This document shows positions 36,907 through 47,641 of a stretch of 64,000 nucleotides of DNA, piece by piece. The notes under the pieces were generated by a model. That model saw only the letters and a list, made by a program, of their open reading frames with translations. It had not been told where the DNA came from and searched no databases. Made by a program: the position numbers and the translations under genes. Source of the stretch: JBBSMX01 sp038232935 (GTDB taxonomy: Bacteria; Bacteroidota; Rhodothermia; Rhodothermales; JANQRZ01); the NCBI GenBank assembly GCA_038232935.1, contig JBBSMX010000003.1:9362-73361 (forward strand), in the 5' to 3' direction. Numbering within the stretch: position 1 is the stretch's first letter; the number at the start of each line of letters is the position of its first letter.

Positions 36907-38424
36907 TTACTCGCCGGCCTCATCCATGGACTCCATCGGCTCGGCGGCCATCCCGAGCGAAGCCGTCACCGGCGCGCTGAAGGACGTGAGCCCGTCCATG
37001 TCGAGGGCGCGGACCCGGAAGGTATGGTTGCCCTCGGCGAGGCTACCGGCGCGGAAGCGGTACATCGTCCGGTCCGACGAGGCCTGGACCGTCCCGGCCG
37101 TCGCCCAGCTTCCGTTCTGCTCGCGCTCGACGACGAACTGCGAGGCCCCGAGCTCCGGCGCGACGGTCCAGCTCAGATCGACGCCGCCGTTCCACGGGAA
37201 CGCCGTGAAGGAGGCCAGCGCGAGGGGCTCGGCCCGCTCGGGGCGGACGATGAAGAGGCCGCTCTGCATGTCGCTGATGAGCACGGTCCCGCTCGCGAAG
37301 TACGGATACGTGCTCCACGCCCCGCCGAACTGGTTGGAGTTGTCGGCCGGGAACGTGTCGAAGAAGGCGATCTCCTTCATTTCGCCCTTCCCGATGTCCG
37401 AGGCGTCGAGGACGCGGAGGCCGATGCGGTAGTTCGCCTCGTAGACGGCGTTGCCGCGCACGTAGAGGTTGTGGTCGATGGACGGGTACTCGCTCAGGTG
37501 AGGTGCCATGAACTCCGGCGAGTCGAGGTCGGACACATCGAAGATGAGCGTACGCGTGTTGTTTCCGTAGCGCTGCTCGTCGAGCTCGTCGTTGCCGATG
37601 AAGTAGCGCTGGTCTTCGGTCAGCCAGCCCTGGTGGGTGTAGGCCGTGTTCGGGTAGACCGCCTGCGAGAGCTCCACGGTGTTCTTACGATCCGTCACGT
37701 CGACGATGGTGACGGTGTCCTCGTTGGAGGCGAAGCAGATCTCGTGGCCGGTGTAGTCGGTGTCGGGGCCGGTGTAGACGACGCACTGCACGTCGTGGGT
37801 GTAGCCGTCTGCATCGAAGCAGCCGGCGAAGGTCGGGTTCAGCGGGACCGTCACGTCTACGAGGTGGAGCCCACCGGCGCACCCCTCGGACTCGCGGTTG
37901 CCGACGATGATGGCGAGGCCGGTCTCCTCGTTGATGGCGACGTTGTGCGACTGACCTACGCGGCCGTAATGCGCGTCCTCGGTGAAGTCGACCGGCCCCT
38001 GCGTCGGAGCGACGTCGCGGAGGCGGGCGAGGTCGAAGACCTGCATCCCGTGGCCGTCGGCCTCGCTCACGATGAAGGCGTAGCCGCCGTAGACCTTGAT
38101 GTCCCGCCAGATCGTCGCGACGGTGTGCGTCGGCAGCTTGCCGAGGTAGACGGGGTTCACGGGGTCGCTGATGTCGACGAAGCCGGTGCCGTCGGCGAGG
38201 CCCATGAGGGCGTACTCCTTGCCGGTGACGGGATCGGTCCAGCCCCATACGTCGTTGCCTGCCTCGGCGTTCATCGTCGAGAGCTTGACGTGGGAGAGGA
38301 GGGTGACGTTGCCGCAGGGGTATTCCCCGGCGATCATGCCGGAGTCGTCGCAGGCGATGGACTGAGCCGTGGCAGGAAGCGCAGCCAGACAGAAGAAGGC
38401 GGAGAGGAACAGGAGCGAGCGCAT
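36907..38424 (-). CDS. Choice-of-anchor B family protein with fibronectin-like C-terminus (paralogue 2)
   Basis: 505-residue secreted protein. Signal peptide LLFLSAFFCLAALPATAQ, then the same body as its neighbours: NDVWGWTDPVTGKEYALMG, DIKVYGGYAFIVSEADGHGM, SHNVAINEETG, HDVQCVVYTGPDTDYTGHE, THQGWLTEDQRYFIGNDE. Unlike paralogues 1 and 3 it has no T9SS sorting domain; residues about 405-505 instead look like a fibronectin type III-like module (GGVDLSWTVAPELGASQFVVE, NHTFRVRALDMDG) ending in an acidic tail. It may therefore stay cell-associated or leave by another route. Genes on both sides are its paralogues (gaps 86 and 149 nt). Confidence 0.88.
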   Translation of the reverse strand: MRSLLFLSAFFCLAALPATAQSIACDDSGMIAGEYPCGNVTLLSHVKLSTMNAEAGNDVWGWTDPVTGKEYALMGLADGTGFVDISDPVNPVYLGKLPTHTVATIWRDIKVYGGYAFIVSEADGHGMQVFDLARLRDVAPTQGPVDFTEDAHYGRVGQSHNVAINEETGLAIIVGNRESEGCAGGLHLVDVTVPLNPTFAGCFDADGYTHDVQCVVYTGPDTDYTGHEICFASNEDTVTIVDVTDRKNTVELSQAVYPNTAYTHQGWLTEDQRYFIGNDELDEQRYGNNTRTLIFDVSDLDSPEFMAPHLSEYPSIDHNLYVRGNAVYEANYRIGLRVLDASDIGKGEMKEIAFFDTFPADNSNQFGGAWSTYPYFASGTVLISDMQSGLFIVRPERAEPLALASFTAFPWNGGVDLSWTVAPELGASQFVVEREQNGSWATAGTVQASSDRTMYRFRAGSLAEGNHTFRVRALDMDGLTSFSAPVTASLGMAAEPMESMDEAGE

Positions 38425-38573
38425 GGGCAGAGGCAAGTTGGAAGGCTGAGCGGGCGGGGCGCGTCCGCCGGGCAAGGGGAGAACGGGTGCGAAGCTACAA
38501 ACGTATCGTCGCCGACCGAAGTTCGGCCGGCGACGATACACGAGGGACGGTCTGGCGTTGCAGGACGGCCGGG

Positions 38574-40079
38574 CTAGCGTGTGAGCGCTACCTGCCGGGT
38601 CTCGCTGAAGCCCTCGCCGGTGACGCGGACGAAGTAGAGCCCGGCCGGAAGCGCGCTCCCGTCGAAGACGAACGAGCGTTGCTGGCCGGCTCCGAGCGTA
38701 CCGTGGAAGAGGTCCGCCACGCGGCGGCCGAGCACATCGAACACGGCGACATCGACGTCCTGCGTATCGCCGAGCGTAAGCTCGAACTGCGTGCGGTCGG
38801 TGAACGGGTTCGGGTACGCCTGCGTGAGCGCGAACGTGCCGGGCGCCGTCGTGTCGACCGCATCGGTGGGGTTGCCGGGGAGCTGCGGCTCGAGGACGAA
38901 GAGGCCACCGCCCTGATCGCTCACGATCACGATCCCGCTCTCGAAGTACGGGTAGTTGCTCCACGAGCCGCCCCCGAACCCACTGGCATCGTTCGGCGGG
39001 TACGTGTCGAAGGACGCGATTTCCACTACCGGACCGCCACCGGAGATCAGACGCCCGAGGTCGACGATGCGGAGGCCGGACGTGTAGTTGGACTGGTACG
39101 CGTAGCGCCCCTTGACGTAGAGGTTGTGGTCCGTGGAGGCGGTCGGGTGGAAGTACTCACGCAGGAACTCCGGCGAATCGAGGTCGCTCACGTCGAAGAC
39201 GAGGGTGCGCGTGTTGAAGCCGAAGTTGAGCTCATCAATCTCGTCGTTGGCGATGAAGTAGCGCTGGTCTTCGGTCAGCCAGCCCTGGTGGGTGTAGGCG
39301 TCGTTGGGATAGGGAATTTGCGACACCTGAACGGGGTTTGATTTGTCCGTCACGTCGACAATCGTGACGACAGGATCGTTTGCTGCCATGCAGATCTCGC
39401 TCCCGGTGTAATCGGTGTCGGGGCCGTCATAGACGACGCACTGCACATCGTGGATGTAGCCGTCCTGGCTGAAGCAGCCCGCGAAGGTCGGGTTCTCCGG
39501 GTCTTGGATATCGACCATGTGGAGGCCGCCGGAGCACCCCGATTCTGACCCGCCCCCAGCACCGACGATGTAAGCGAATCCGGTTTCTTCGTTGATGGCG
39601 ATGTTGTGCGAGGAGCCGATCCCGTCGTAGTGCGCCGTCTCCGAGAACGTCGTCGGGCTCGTCATCCCACGGAGCTGGGTCAAATCAAAGACCTGCACGC
39701 CGTGGTTGCTCGCCTCGCTCACGATGAAGGCGTGGTCGGCGTACACCTTGATGTCACGCCAGGTCGAGGTCTGGGTGTGGGTAGGGAGCGTGCCGAGGTA
39801 GACCGGGCTGGTCGGGATGGAGACGTCGACGAAGGCCGTGCCATTCCCGAGACCCACGAGGGCGTACTCGTTCCCCGTCGTGGGGTCCGTCCATCCCCAG
39901 ATGTCGTTGGCGTAGGACGCGTTCATCTGGGGGAGCGTGACGCGGCCGAGCAGGTCGACGGAGGCACAGGGGAAGCTATCGGCGAAGCCGTTCACGCAGG
40001 CCACTTGCTGTGCGGTTGCATTCGGGACGAGGAGGAGGGCGAGCAGCAGGAGCGAGCAGGCCGAAGCAAAACGGTTCAT
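38574..40079 (-). CDS. Choice-of-anchor B family protein with type IX sorting domain (paralogue 3)
   Basis: 501-residue secreted protein, closest to paralogue 2 in the body and to paralogue 1 in the tail. Signal peptide LLLLALLLVPNATAQ; motifs NDIWGWTDPTTGNEYALVG, DIKVYADHAFIVSEASNHG, SHNIAINEETGFAYIVG, HDVQCVVYDGPDTDYTGSE, THQGWLTEDQRYFIANDE. The C-terminal AYPNPFTDRTQFEL..VFDVLGRRVADLF..PAGLYFVRV is a T9SS type A sorting domain. The ATG at 40079 gives a normal signal peptide; a longer in-frame start overlaps the asparaginase gene and was rejected. First of the three tandem copies, 49 nt after the asparaginase stop. Confidence 0.9.
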   Translation of the reverse strand: MNRFASACSLLLLALLLVPNATAQQVACVNGFADSFPCASVDLLGRVTLPQMNASYANDIWGWTDPTTGNEYALVGLGNGTAFVDVSIPTSPVYLGTLPTHTQTSTWRDIKVYADHAFIVSEASNHGVQVFDLTQLRGMTSPTTFSETAHYDGIGSSHNIAINEETGFAYIVGAGGGSESGCSGGLHMVDIQDPENPTFAGCFSQDGYIHDVQCVVYDGPDTDYTGSEICMAANDPVVTIVDVTDKSNPVQVSQIPYPNDAYTHQGWLTEDQRYFIANDEIDELNFGFNTRTLVFDVSDLDSPEFLREYFHPTASTDHNLYVKGRYAYQSNYTSGLRIVDLGRLISGGGPVVEIASFDTYPPNDASGFGGGSWSNYPYFESGIVIVSDQGGGLFVLEPQLPGNPTDAVDTTAPGTFALTQAYPNPFTDRTQFELTLGDTQDVDVAVFDVLGRRVADLFHGTLGAGQQRSFVFDGSALPAGLYFVRVTGEGFSETRQVALTR

Positions 40080-40128
40080 CCGGGTAGGGGTCGAGTTTAG
40101 TTGGTGGATTTCGGGGCCGAGGGAGGGA

Positions 40129-40635
40129 CTACGGTGCAGCAAGACGCTGATACGGCGCACCCTCGAAGCGGTTCGCGGTGCGGTTTTTTCTGACATCGTC
40201 GGCACGGAACACGCGGCCGTTCATGGCGACGAAGATGCCCGGCGGGAGGAGCTGCACGGCGGCCACCGCGAACCCGATGTTGAACTCGGCGTCCGTTCCT
40301 TTGAACCGCGCCGGGCTGAGGGAGCCGACGAACACGACGGTCTTACCCCCCGTGTCGCCGAGTGCGCGGGCCGTCTCCACCATCGTGTCGGTGCCGTGGG
40401 TGATGAGGATGCGGGGGCAAGACTCGGCGCGCACGTGCTCCGCGATGAGTGCGCGGTCGGCGTCGGTGAGGTCCAGGCTGTCCTTTCGCATCAGCGTCTC
40501 CACCTCGACCTCCACCGTCGCCCCCACGTCGCGGAGGATCTCGCGGACCTGCGGGTCGCCCACTTCGTAGTCGCTGCGGGCGTCGAAGTAGATTTTGTCA
40601 ATCGTGCCGCCGGTGGTGAAGACCTTGATGCACAC
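40129..40635 (-). CDS. Short asparaginase-domain protein
   Basis: 168-residue protein equal to the N-terminal (catalytic) domain of type I/II L-asparaginases, which are normally ~330 residues. It has the first active-site Thr motif IKVFTTGGTIDKIYFD and the second motif ILITHGTDTMVETARAL (Thr-Asp), and ends RVFRADDVRKNRTANRFEG. Single-domain asparaginases of this size recur in Bacteroidota; whether they hydrolyse asparagine is not clear. The start is probably GTG at 40635, giving MCIKVFTTGG. It lies 97 nt downstream of the DUF4296 gene, in line with the long minus-strand array. Confidence 0.82.
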   Translation of the reverse strand: MCIKVFTTGGTIDKIYFDARSDYEVGDPQVREILRDVGATVEVEVETLMRKDSLDLTDADRALIAEHVRAESCPRILITHGTDTMVETARALGDTGGKTVVFVGSLSPARFKGTDAEFNIGFAVAAVQLLPPGIFVAMNGRVFRADDVRKNRTANRFEGAPYQRLAAP

Positions 40636-40732
40636 GCGGGTTCGGGTTCGGGAGTCGGATATCGGTAGGAGGCGGAAGCTACGGCAGTGTCCGGCGATCT
40701 GCTGCACGATGATCGGCCCGTCCCGCGGTCGC

Positions 40733-41053
40733 TCAGTTGGTAGGCACGGTAGCACGCTGATCGCTGAGGAGCCGGTCGAGCGCGCGTTCGTAGAGCGGTT
40801 GGTAGGTGGCGGGGTGGCGGGCATAGTAGTCGAGCGCGCGGTGGAAGGCGACGGTGTCGGTGCCGACTTCGGCGAGGGCAGCGGCGCGGAGGCTGTCGCG
40901 CGGTTCGCCCGTCCGCGAAGCCCTCGCATCGGCGAGGTGGGTTCCGACGAGCACCTCGACCATGAGGCTGTCCGAGAGGCCGGGGGCGGACGGCCCCCGT
41001 GCATCGCAGCCGGCCCAGAGCAGGAGCCCGAGACACAGCGTGGGCCTACGCAT
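40733..41053 (-). CDS. DUF4296-type lipoprotein
   Basis: 106 residues. Lipoprotein signal LCLGLLLWAGC (lipobox WAGC at 13-16), then a helical domain: LSDSLMVEVLVGTHLADARAS, DTVAFHRALDYYARHPATYQPLYERALDRLL. The pattern and size match DUF4296, a Bacteroidota lipoprotein family of unknown role. Its start overlaps the end of the AtuA-like gene by 8 nt, so the two are translationally coupled. Confidence 0.75.
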   Translation of the reverse strand: MRRPTLCLGLLLWAGCDARGPSAPGLSDSLMVEVLVGTHLADARASRTGEPRDSLRAAALAEVGTDTVAFHRALDYYARHPATYQPLYERALDRLLSDQRATVPTN

Positions 41054-41387
41054 CCACCTGTGTCAGTACGTCCTCCGGTACGTCTACCTCCATGCGGAGG
41101 AGGTGGGCGGCGTACGTCTTGCCCTGCGCGTCGAGCTTGAGCGAGACGGTGCCGCCGCCGCCGAGCGCTTCGTGCAGCAGGAAGTTCAGCGCACCCAGAT
41201 TCTCTAACTCGAAGCGCTCCACCTCGCCTGCGCACATCGGGCCGAAGTGTGCCTTGACGCGCTCGGCGGTGACGTACTCGCGCAGGAACGGATAGACCTT
41301 CGGGTCGCGGGCGATCAGCCCGACGTTGACGGCGTCACCCTTGTCGCCGCTGCGGGCGTGGGCGATGTCCAGGAGTTTCGTTTTCAA
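41046..41387 (-). CDS. AtuA-related small protein
   Basis: 113 residues matching the C-terminal ferredoxin-like domain of the AtuA (acyclic terpene utilisation) family, here as a stand-alone protein. Signature LLDIAHARSGDKGDAVNVGLIARDP at the N-terminus, then FLREYVTAERVKAHFG and LGALNFLLHEALGGGGTVSL. Stand-alone forms usually accompany a separate AtuA large subunit, which is not seen in this window. No ATG is available; TTG at 41387 (MKTKLLDIAH) is the best start. The hisG gene is 44 nt upstream, the DUF4296 gene overlaps its end. Confidence 0.82.
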   Translation of the reverse strand: MKTKLLDIAHARSGDKGDAVNVGLIARDPKVYPFLREYVTAERVKAHFGPMCAGEVERFELENLGALNFLLHEALGGGGTVSLKLDAQGKTYAAHLLRMEVDVPEDVLTQVDA

Positions 41388-41431
41388 CGGCTCGATGGGG
41401 TTGTAGGGGTGAGGCCCGAAGATAGCAGCGG

Positions 41432-42355
41432 CTACGGGATGATTTTGTCGATGGGGTACTCGAGAATCCCCTCGGCCCCGGCGCGTTTCAGTTCGGGGAT
41501 GAGGCGGCGCACCTGCCGCTCTTCGATCACCGTCTCCACGGCCAGCCACCCGTCTGAGAACAGGGGCGAGACGGTCGGGGTGCGGAGCGCGGGGAGCAGC
41601 TCGACGATCCGATTCACATTCTCCTTTCGAACGTTCATCTTGAGCCCGACGCGACCCTCGGCGCGGATGGCCCCGTCCATCAGGAGCGCGATGTTCTCGA
41701 TTTTCTCCCGCTTCCACGGGTCCGCCCACGCTGCTTTGTTGGCGATGAGCTGCGTGTTTGATTCGAGCAGGACTTCGACGATGCGGAGGTTGTTGGCCCG
41801 GAGCGAGTTGCCCGTCTCCGTCACCTCGACGATGGCGTCCACGAGGTCCGGCGCTTTCACCTCCGTCGCGCCCCATGAGAACTCCACGTCGGCCTCGACG
41901 CCGTTGTCGGCCAGCCAGCGCTTCGTGAGGTTCACGACTTCGGTGGCGATCCGCTTGCCCGCGAGGTCGTGGACGCTGTGGATGTCCGAGTCGGCGGGCA
42001 CGGCGAGCACCCAGCGGACCGGCCGCATCGACGCCTTCGAGTAGATGAGGTCGGCGACGACGTGGACATCGGCGTCCGTCTCGGCGATCCAGTCGAGTCC
42101 AGTGATGCCGGCGTCGAACACGCCGTCCTCGACGTAGCGCGCCATCTCCTGCGCGCGGACGAGCATGGCCGTCAGCTCGTCGTCGTCGATGGAGGGGAAG
42201 TAGGAGCGGCTGGCGACGGAGAAGTGGAAGCCCGCTTTTGCGAGGAGGTCGAACGTGGACGCCTGGAGGCTGCCTTTGGGCAGGCCGAGGCGGAGCACCT
42301 GTGTTTCGGCGGTACCATTCGTGGAGGTCGAGGCGGGAGCGGTTTTGACAGGCAT
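41432..42355 (-). CDS. hisG: ATP phosphoribosyltransferase, long form
   Basis: About 307 residues (317 if the ATG at 42385 is used). First enzyme of histidine synthesis: ATP plus PRPP to phosphoribosyl-ATP. N-terminal [26 protein letters not shown] loop region [15 protein letters not shown] and [18 protein letters not shown], and a C-terminal ~85-residue regulatory ACT-like domain ([20 protein letters not shown] ... [33 protein letters not shown]), which makes it the hexameric, histidine-inhibited long form. It is the only his gene here and follows the trp genes, separated from DUF4837 by a palindromic repeat. Both pathways consume PRPP; joint control is speculation. Confidence 0.93.
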   Translation of the reverse strand: MPVKTAPASTSTNGTAETQVLRLGLPKGSLQASTFDLLAKAGFHFSVASRSYFPSIDDDELTAMLVRAQEMARYVEDGVFDAGITGLDWIAETDADVHVVADLIYSKASMRPVRWVLAVPADSDIHSVHDLAGKRIATEVVNLTKRWLADNGVEADVEFSWGATEVKAPDLVDAIVEVTETGNSLRANNLRIVEVLLESNTQLIANKAAWADPWKREKIENIALLMDGAIRAEGRVGLKMNVRKENVNRIVELLPALRTPTVSPLFSDGWLAVETVIEERQVRRLIPELKRAGAEGILEYPIDKIIP

Positions 42356-42385
42356 GCGAGAAGGGATAAGGGAGTGACGTGACAT

Positions 42386-42413
42386 GGGTAGCGGGTTTCA
42401 AACCCGCCCCTAC
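42386..42413. repeat. Palindromic repeat between the DUF4837 gene and hisG
   Basis: GGGTAGCGGGTTT followed by CAAACCCGCCCCTAC; ends like the GTAGGGGC family with a GGGTTT/AAACCC core. It lies inside an otherwise tightly packed co-directional gene array. Confidence 0.6.
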
Positions 42414-42418
42414 GGAGG

Positions 42419-43588
42419 TTATTCGGAAGGCGGAGGATCGGAGCCGGCGACGACTTCGGCTCCGTTCGTGCCCGAGGTGCGGAAGGTGTACGCGATGGCT
42501 TCCATCTGGCGGAGGAACTCGCGCTTCTCGGCACTGGTGTAGCGTGGGGCGTAGATCATCCCGTCGATGAGGTAAAAGCGGCCGGTGTCCTCGTCGAAAA
42601 AGGCGTAGCTCACGAACGGGCCGCCCATGAAATCGCCGGTCATCCGCCACGTCCCGCGCGTCTCGATCGCGAAGCGCCCGGCGAGGTTGACGGTGTCCGT
42701 CTCTATGGGCCGCCGCACGAGGTCCCGGTCCTCGATGGCGATGTAGCTCTCGGGGAAGCTCCCGCGCACGAACCGCTCGGTGAGCCGGTTGCGGAGGGCG
42801 CGGACGGAGTCGGGCTGGAGCCGCTCCAGGCGGGGGTCCTCCTCGAAGTAGACGAACATGTCGCGCCACGAGTCCTGCCCGGCCAGCCGGCGGAGGCGGA
42901 CGAACGTGCCGCGCTCGCCGCTGGCGGTGAGGAACGTGGTGTCCTGCGCGAGGACGTAGTCGTGCTGGACGTTGACGGCGAACCCGTACTCATCCAAGAG
43001 CCGCTGCTCAGCCCCGACCCGCTCGCCCTTCTCGAACATGTCTTCGGTGAGGCGTCGCCGCGCGAGGCGGTCGAACGAGGCGCGGAGTTCGTCGCCTCCC
43101 GCACGGATCTGCTGCGCGAGTGCGCTGTCACTCGGGGCGGTGGCGTAGACAATGAGTTGGTCGCGCATCCAGAGGTCGTCTCGCTCGATGAGGCCGCGCC
43201 CGCCACGTTCGAGCGCGGCGACGCCCGCCGAGTCCAGCCGGGCGCGGATGAACCGGGCCGTCGCCGTAGTGTCCGTGAACGGCGCGGCGAAGACGACGCT
43301 GTGCTGGCGGCGGATGCCGTCGAGGGCGTAGTCGCTCAGCGACTGCCGCGTGAGGGTGAAGGCGGGGGTCGGCTGCGGTAGGGTGAGGGCCTCGCGGCCG
43401 AGCGTCGCACGGAGGGCCTCGCCGACCGGCCCGTTCCACGTCGCCGAGTCCGTGACGACCACCACCTCACCCGTCTTGCCGACGGCGAGCGGCTTGTAGT
43501 TGGAGAGTTCGTTACACCCGGCGAGCAGGAGCACCACGAGGGCAGCCGGGGCGAGAAGAACGGCGAGAAGGGAGCGTCGTCGGTTCAT
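42419..43588 (-). CDS. DUF4837 family lipoprotein
   Basis: 389 residues. Lipoprotein signal [19 protein letters not shown], then the family start [27 protein letters not shown]. Further conserved-looking segments: [10 protein letters not shown]..., [58 protein letters not shown] and [26 protein letters not shown] near the end. DUF4837 is a Bacteroidota family of unknown function. Its ATG overlaps the trpA stop by 4 nt (ATGA), which couples it to the trp operon. Confidence 0.88.
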   Translation of the reverse strand: MNRRRSLLAVLLAPAALVVLLLAGCNELSNYKPLAVGKTGEVVVVTDSATWNGPVGEALRATLGREALTLPQPTPAFTLTRQSLSDYALDGIRRQHSVVFAAPFTDTTATARFIRARLDSAGVAALERGGRGLIERDDLWMRDQLIVYATAPSDSALAQQIRAGGDELRASFDRLARRRLTEDMFEKGERVGAEQRLLDEYGFAVNVQHDYVLAQDTTFLTASGERGTFVRLRRLAGQDSWRDMFVYFEEDPRLERLQPDSVRALRNRLTERFVRGSFPESYIAIEDRDLVRRPIETDTVNLAGRFAIETRGTWRMTGDFMGGPFVSYAFFDEDTGRFYLIDGMIYAPRYTSAEKREFLRQMEAIAYTFRTSGTNGAEVVAGSDPPPSE

Positions 43589-44412
43589 GCGTGGGGGACG
43601 GTCGGTCCGAATTTTAGTTCGTGCGCGAAGGCGCGGACGCGCTCCAGCCGCTCCGGCTCGGTCAGCGCCGGGTCGTTCCAGAGCGCTTCGACCGTGCGGA
43701 TGAGCGCGCTGCCGACGATGAAGCCGTCGGTGTGCGCGCTGAGGCGGAGGGCGTCCGCGTGCGTCCTAATGCCAAACCCGACGAGGAGCGGATTGTTGTG
43801 GACGAAGCGGCAGGTGCGGGCCAAATACGCGGAGATTCCATCTAAAGCGCTGATGTTGCTTCCCGTAAGCCCCGTTGTCGAGACGGCGTAGACGAACGCC
43901 GAGGCGCGCTCGTCCACGAGCCGCACACGCGCTTCCGAAGTGTTGGGGGCGACGAGAAACACGAGACCGAGTCCGGCTTCGGTTGCCGCGTCTTGGATGA
44001 GATCGGCCTCTTCGGGGGGGAGATCGGGGAGGATGAGTCCATCCACCCCAGAAGACCACGCGTCGCGGCAGAAGTTGCCCACGCCGTAGCGGAGCACCGG
44101 GTTGACGTAGCCCATCAGCAGGAGCGGCGTCTCGCTCTCGGCGCGGAACTGCTCTGCCGTGCGGAACGCGTCGGCCATCGTCACGCCGTGACGGAGGGCG
44201 CGCTCGGATGCGTACTGGATCGGGAGCCCTTCGGCGAGCGGGTCGGAGAACGGCATCCCGAGCTCGATGAAGTCGGCCCCGGCCTCGTCCACGGCGCGGA
44301 GGATGGGGAGCGTGGCGTCCGGGTGCGGGAAGCCGTTTGTGAGGAACAGGCCCATCGCCATCTCGCCTCGGGCGCGGCACGCGTCGAGGGCAATGCGGAG
44401 TCGGTCGGTCAT
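43585..44412 (-). CDS. trpA: Tryptophan synthase alpha chain
   Basis: 275-residue TIM barrel that cleaves indole-3-glycerol phosphate to indole and G3P and channels indole to TrpB. Catalytic Glu in [20 protein letters not shown] (about residue 49) and catalytic Asp in [15 protein letters not shown] (about 131); phosphate-binding loop [11 protein letters not shown] and [13 protein letters not shown] 44412 overlaps the stop of the upstream GNAT gene by 4 nt, and its own stop overlaps the DUF4837 start by 4 nt, so it is translationally coupled on both sides. It is separated from trpB by the GNAT gene, an unusual split of this usually adjacent pair. Confidence 0.96.
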   Translation of the reverse strand: MTDRLRIALDACRARGEMAMGLFLTNGFPHPDATLPILRAVDEAGADFIELGMPFSDPLAEGLPIQYASERALRHGVTMADAFRTAEQFRAESETPLLLMGYVNPVLRYGVGNFCRDAWSSGVDGLILPDLPPEEADLIQDAATEAGLGLVFLVAPNTSEARVRLVDERASAFVYAVSTTGLTGSNISALDGISAYLARTCRFVHNNPLLVGFGIRTHADALRLSAHTDGFIVGSALIRTVEALWNDPALTEPERLERVRAFAHELKFGPTVPHA

Positions 44413-44851
44413 CGCTGGTAGAGAGTCGGACGGTCGATGACCATGAAGCGTTCGGGGAACGGTGCGCGAACGAAGCCGACCTTTTCGTACAGCCCATGCG
44501 CGTCCTGCGTGGTGAGCAGAAACCGCCGGAGTCTCTGCAAGTCGGGGTGTTCGAGGACGCATGCCATCAGCCACACGCCGAGGCCGTGTCCTCGGTAGGC
44601 TTCCAGCACGTACACGTCGCAGAGGTACGCGAACGTCGCCCGGTCGGTGATGACGCGGGCGAAGCCGATCTGCTCGGTCTCGGCATACAGCCCGAAGCAG
44701 AGCGAGCCCCGGATCGAGCGCTCGACCGTCTCGAACGGAATCCCCTTCGCCCAGTACGAGCGCGTGAGATAGGCGTGGATTGCCCCGGGGTCGAGCCGAG
44801 CCGGATCGCCGGAGATGGTGAAGCCGCCGCGGGTACGGGTGAAGAAGTCCG

Positions 44852-44855
<4 letters not shown>
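44409..44855 (-). CDS. GNAT family N-acetyltransferase inside the trp operon
   Basis: 148 residues. The acetyl-CoA motif is clear: [21 protein letters not shown] (RGHGLG, about residues 78-98), followed by the late motif [17 protein letters not shown]. The N-terminal half ([43 protein letters not shown]) is typical of small-molecule GNAT enzymes. The acceptor is unknown. It overlaps trpB and trpA by 4 nt each, so it is firmly embedded in the operon and shares its control. Confidence 0.88.
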
Positions 44856-46059
<1,204 letters not shown>

Positions 46060-46060
<1 letters not shown>

Positions 46061-46704
46061 CACTCGGCCTCCACGGCGTTGCGGTACGCTTCGAAGAAGT
46101 CGTAGAGCTTGTCGAAGTCCTTCACGCCGGGCTCGGACTCGACCGACGACGAGAGGTCCACGGCGTAGGGCCGCATCGTGTCGATGGCTTCCTGCACGTT
46201 CCCCGCGTCGATGCCGCCGGCGAGGAAGAGGGGGAACTCCCCGGCGAGGTCGCGCGCGAGCCGCCAGTTGAAGCTCTCGCCGGTCCCGCCCCACAGGCTC
46301 GTCTTGTGCGTGTCGAGCAGGAAGAAGTCGGCGATGTCTTTGTACGGCAGCATGAGCGCGCGGAGTTGTTCGGACGAGGCGTCGTGCTGGACGCGGAAGG
46401 ACTTGATTGTTGGCACCTCAATAGCCTCGACGACTTCGGGCGGCTCGTGCCCGTGCAGCTGCGCGAGCGTGAACCCGACCTCGGCGCACCGCGTGTTGAT
46501 GGTCGCCGCATCCTCGTTCACGAACACGCCGACCGCCTCGATGCCATCGACCCATCCGATGATCTCTTTCGCCGCTTTCGGTTCGAGGTAGCGCGGGCTG
46601 TCGGGGTACTGGATGAAGCCGAGGTAGTCCGCGCCGGCGCCGGCGCAGTAGCGGGCGTCGGCGAGGCGGGTGATGCCGCAGATTTTGACTTTCGTGGGGG
46701 GCAT
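46060..46704 (-). CDS. trpF: Phosphoribosylanthranilate isomerase
   Basis: 214-residue TIM barrel for the Amadori rearrangement of phosphoribosylanthranilate in tryptophan synthesis. Catalytic Cys in [13 protein letters not shown] (residue 9) and catalytic Asp in [20 protein letters not shown] (about residue 135), plus phosphate loop [14 protein letters not shown] and the end motif [16 protein letters not shown]. It is encoded separately, not fused to TrpC. Three nt downstream of trpC and overlapping trpB. Confidence 0.96.
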
Positions 46705-46707
46705 GCG

Positions 46708-47526
46708 TCAGCTGGCGAGGCGGAGCGAAGAGGAGAGCAGGGCGGCGGTCTCGCGCCGAAGCTGGCGGAGGGCGTCGCCAGGGTGACGCGCCCGCATAAA
46801 CGTCTCGCCGATGAGGACGGCGTCGATCCCCTGACGGTAGAGCATGGCGAGGTCGGTGGCATTGCGCAGGCCGCTTTCGGCTACCCGGACGATTCGTTCT
46901 GGTACATCGGCAAGCACGCGTGGGGCGCGCTCCACGTCCACCTCGAACGTCTTCAAGTCGCGGTTGTTGACGCCGAGGATGTTCACCCGGTCGAGGTCCA
47001 CGGTTGCCAGTTCGGACTCGTCGTGAAGTTCCACGAGGCACTCCATCCCGAGGTCGGTCGCCGCGTCGTGGAGGTCGCAGAGCTGCACGGGGTCGAGTGC
47101 GGCGGCGATGAGGAGGACGGCGTCCGCGCCGTACGCCCGCGCTTCGACGAGCTGATACGGGTCGACGATGAAGTCCTTCCGCAGCAGCGGCAGATCGGTC
47201 CCGAGACGGACTTTCGCGAGGGTGTCGAGCGATCCCTGGAAGTGGGTCGGCTCGGTGAGGACGGAGACGGCGGCGGCACCGGCCTGCTTGTAGGCCCGCG
47301 CCGTATCGACGGGGTGAAAGTCGGACGCGATGACGCCCTGCGACGGCGACGCCTTTTTGATCTCGGCGATCACGGCGAGTTCGCCGTCGCGGCGGAGCGC
47401 GCAGGCGAGCGAGAGCGTCGGGGCGCGGAACGCCGGGCGCGCTTCGAGCGCGGCGAGGGGGACCTCCGATTTTCGGCGGAGGACGAGGGCGCGGGTGTCG
47501 GTGAGAATCTGGTCGAGGATAGTCAT
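46708..47526 (-). CDS. trpC: Indole-3-glycerol phosphate synthase
   Basis: 272-residue TIM barrel that closes the indole ring from carboxyphenylaminodeoxyribulose phosphate. Hallmarks: IAEIKKASPSQGVIASDF (catalytic Lys and the SPSxG motif), VSVLTEPTHFQGSL, LRKDFIVDPYQLVEARAYGAD, VNNRDLKTFEVD and AESGLRNATDL, ending with VLIGETFMRARHPGDAL. The start MTILDQILTDTRALVLRRK is the family N-terminus. It is separated from trpD by 115 nt, the largest gap in the trp core. Confidence 0.96.
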   Translation of the reverse strand: MTILDQILTDTRALVLRRKSEVPLAALEARPAFRAPTLSLACALRRDGELAVIAEIKKASPSQGVIASDFHPVDTARAYKQAGAAAVSVLTEPTHFQGSLDTLAKVRLGTDLPLLRKDFIVDPYQLVEARAYGADAVLLIAAALDPVQLCDLHDAATDLGMECLVELHDESELATVDLDRVNILGVNNRDLKTFEVDVERAPRVLADVPERIVRVAESGLRNATDLAMLYRQGIDAVLIGETFMRARHPGDALRQLRRETAALLSSSLRLAS

Positions 47527-47641
47527 GGCTGGAGCAGCATAAGCGAGCGGAGGGAAGGAGCGGACGGGTCAGGCGGGGCGCCCGTGGCGCCATCGCCCGC
47601 TCGTAAATCGCTCGCTGTGAATCTGCTCTCGGGACATGGGA

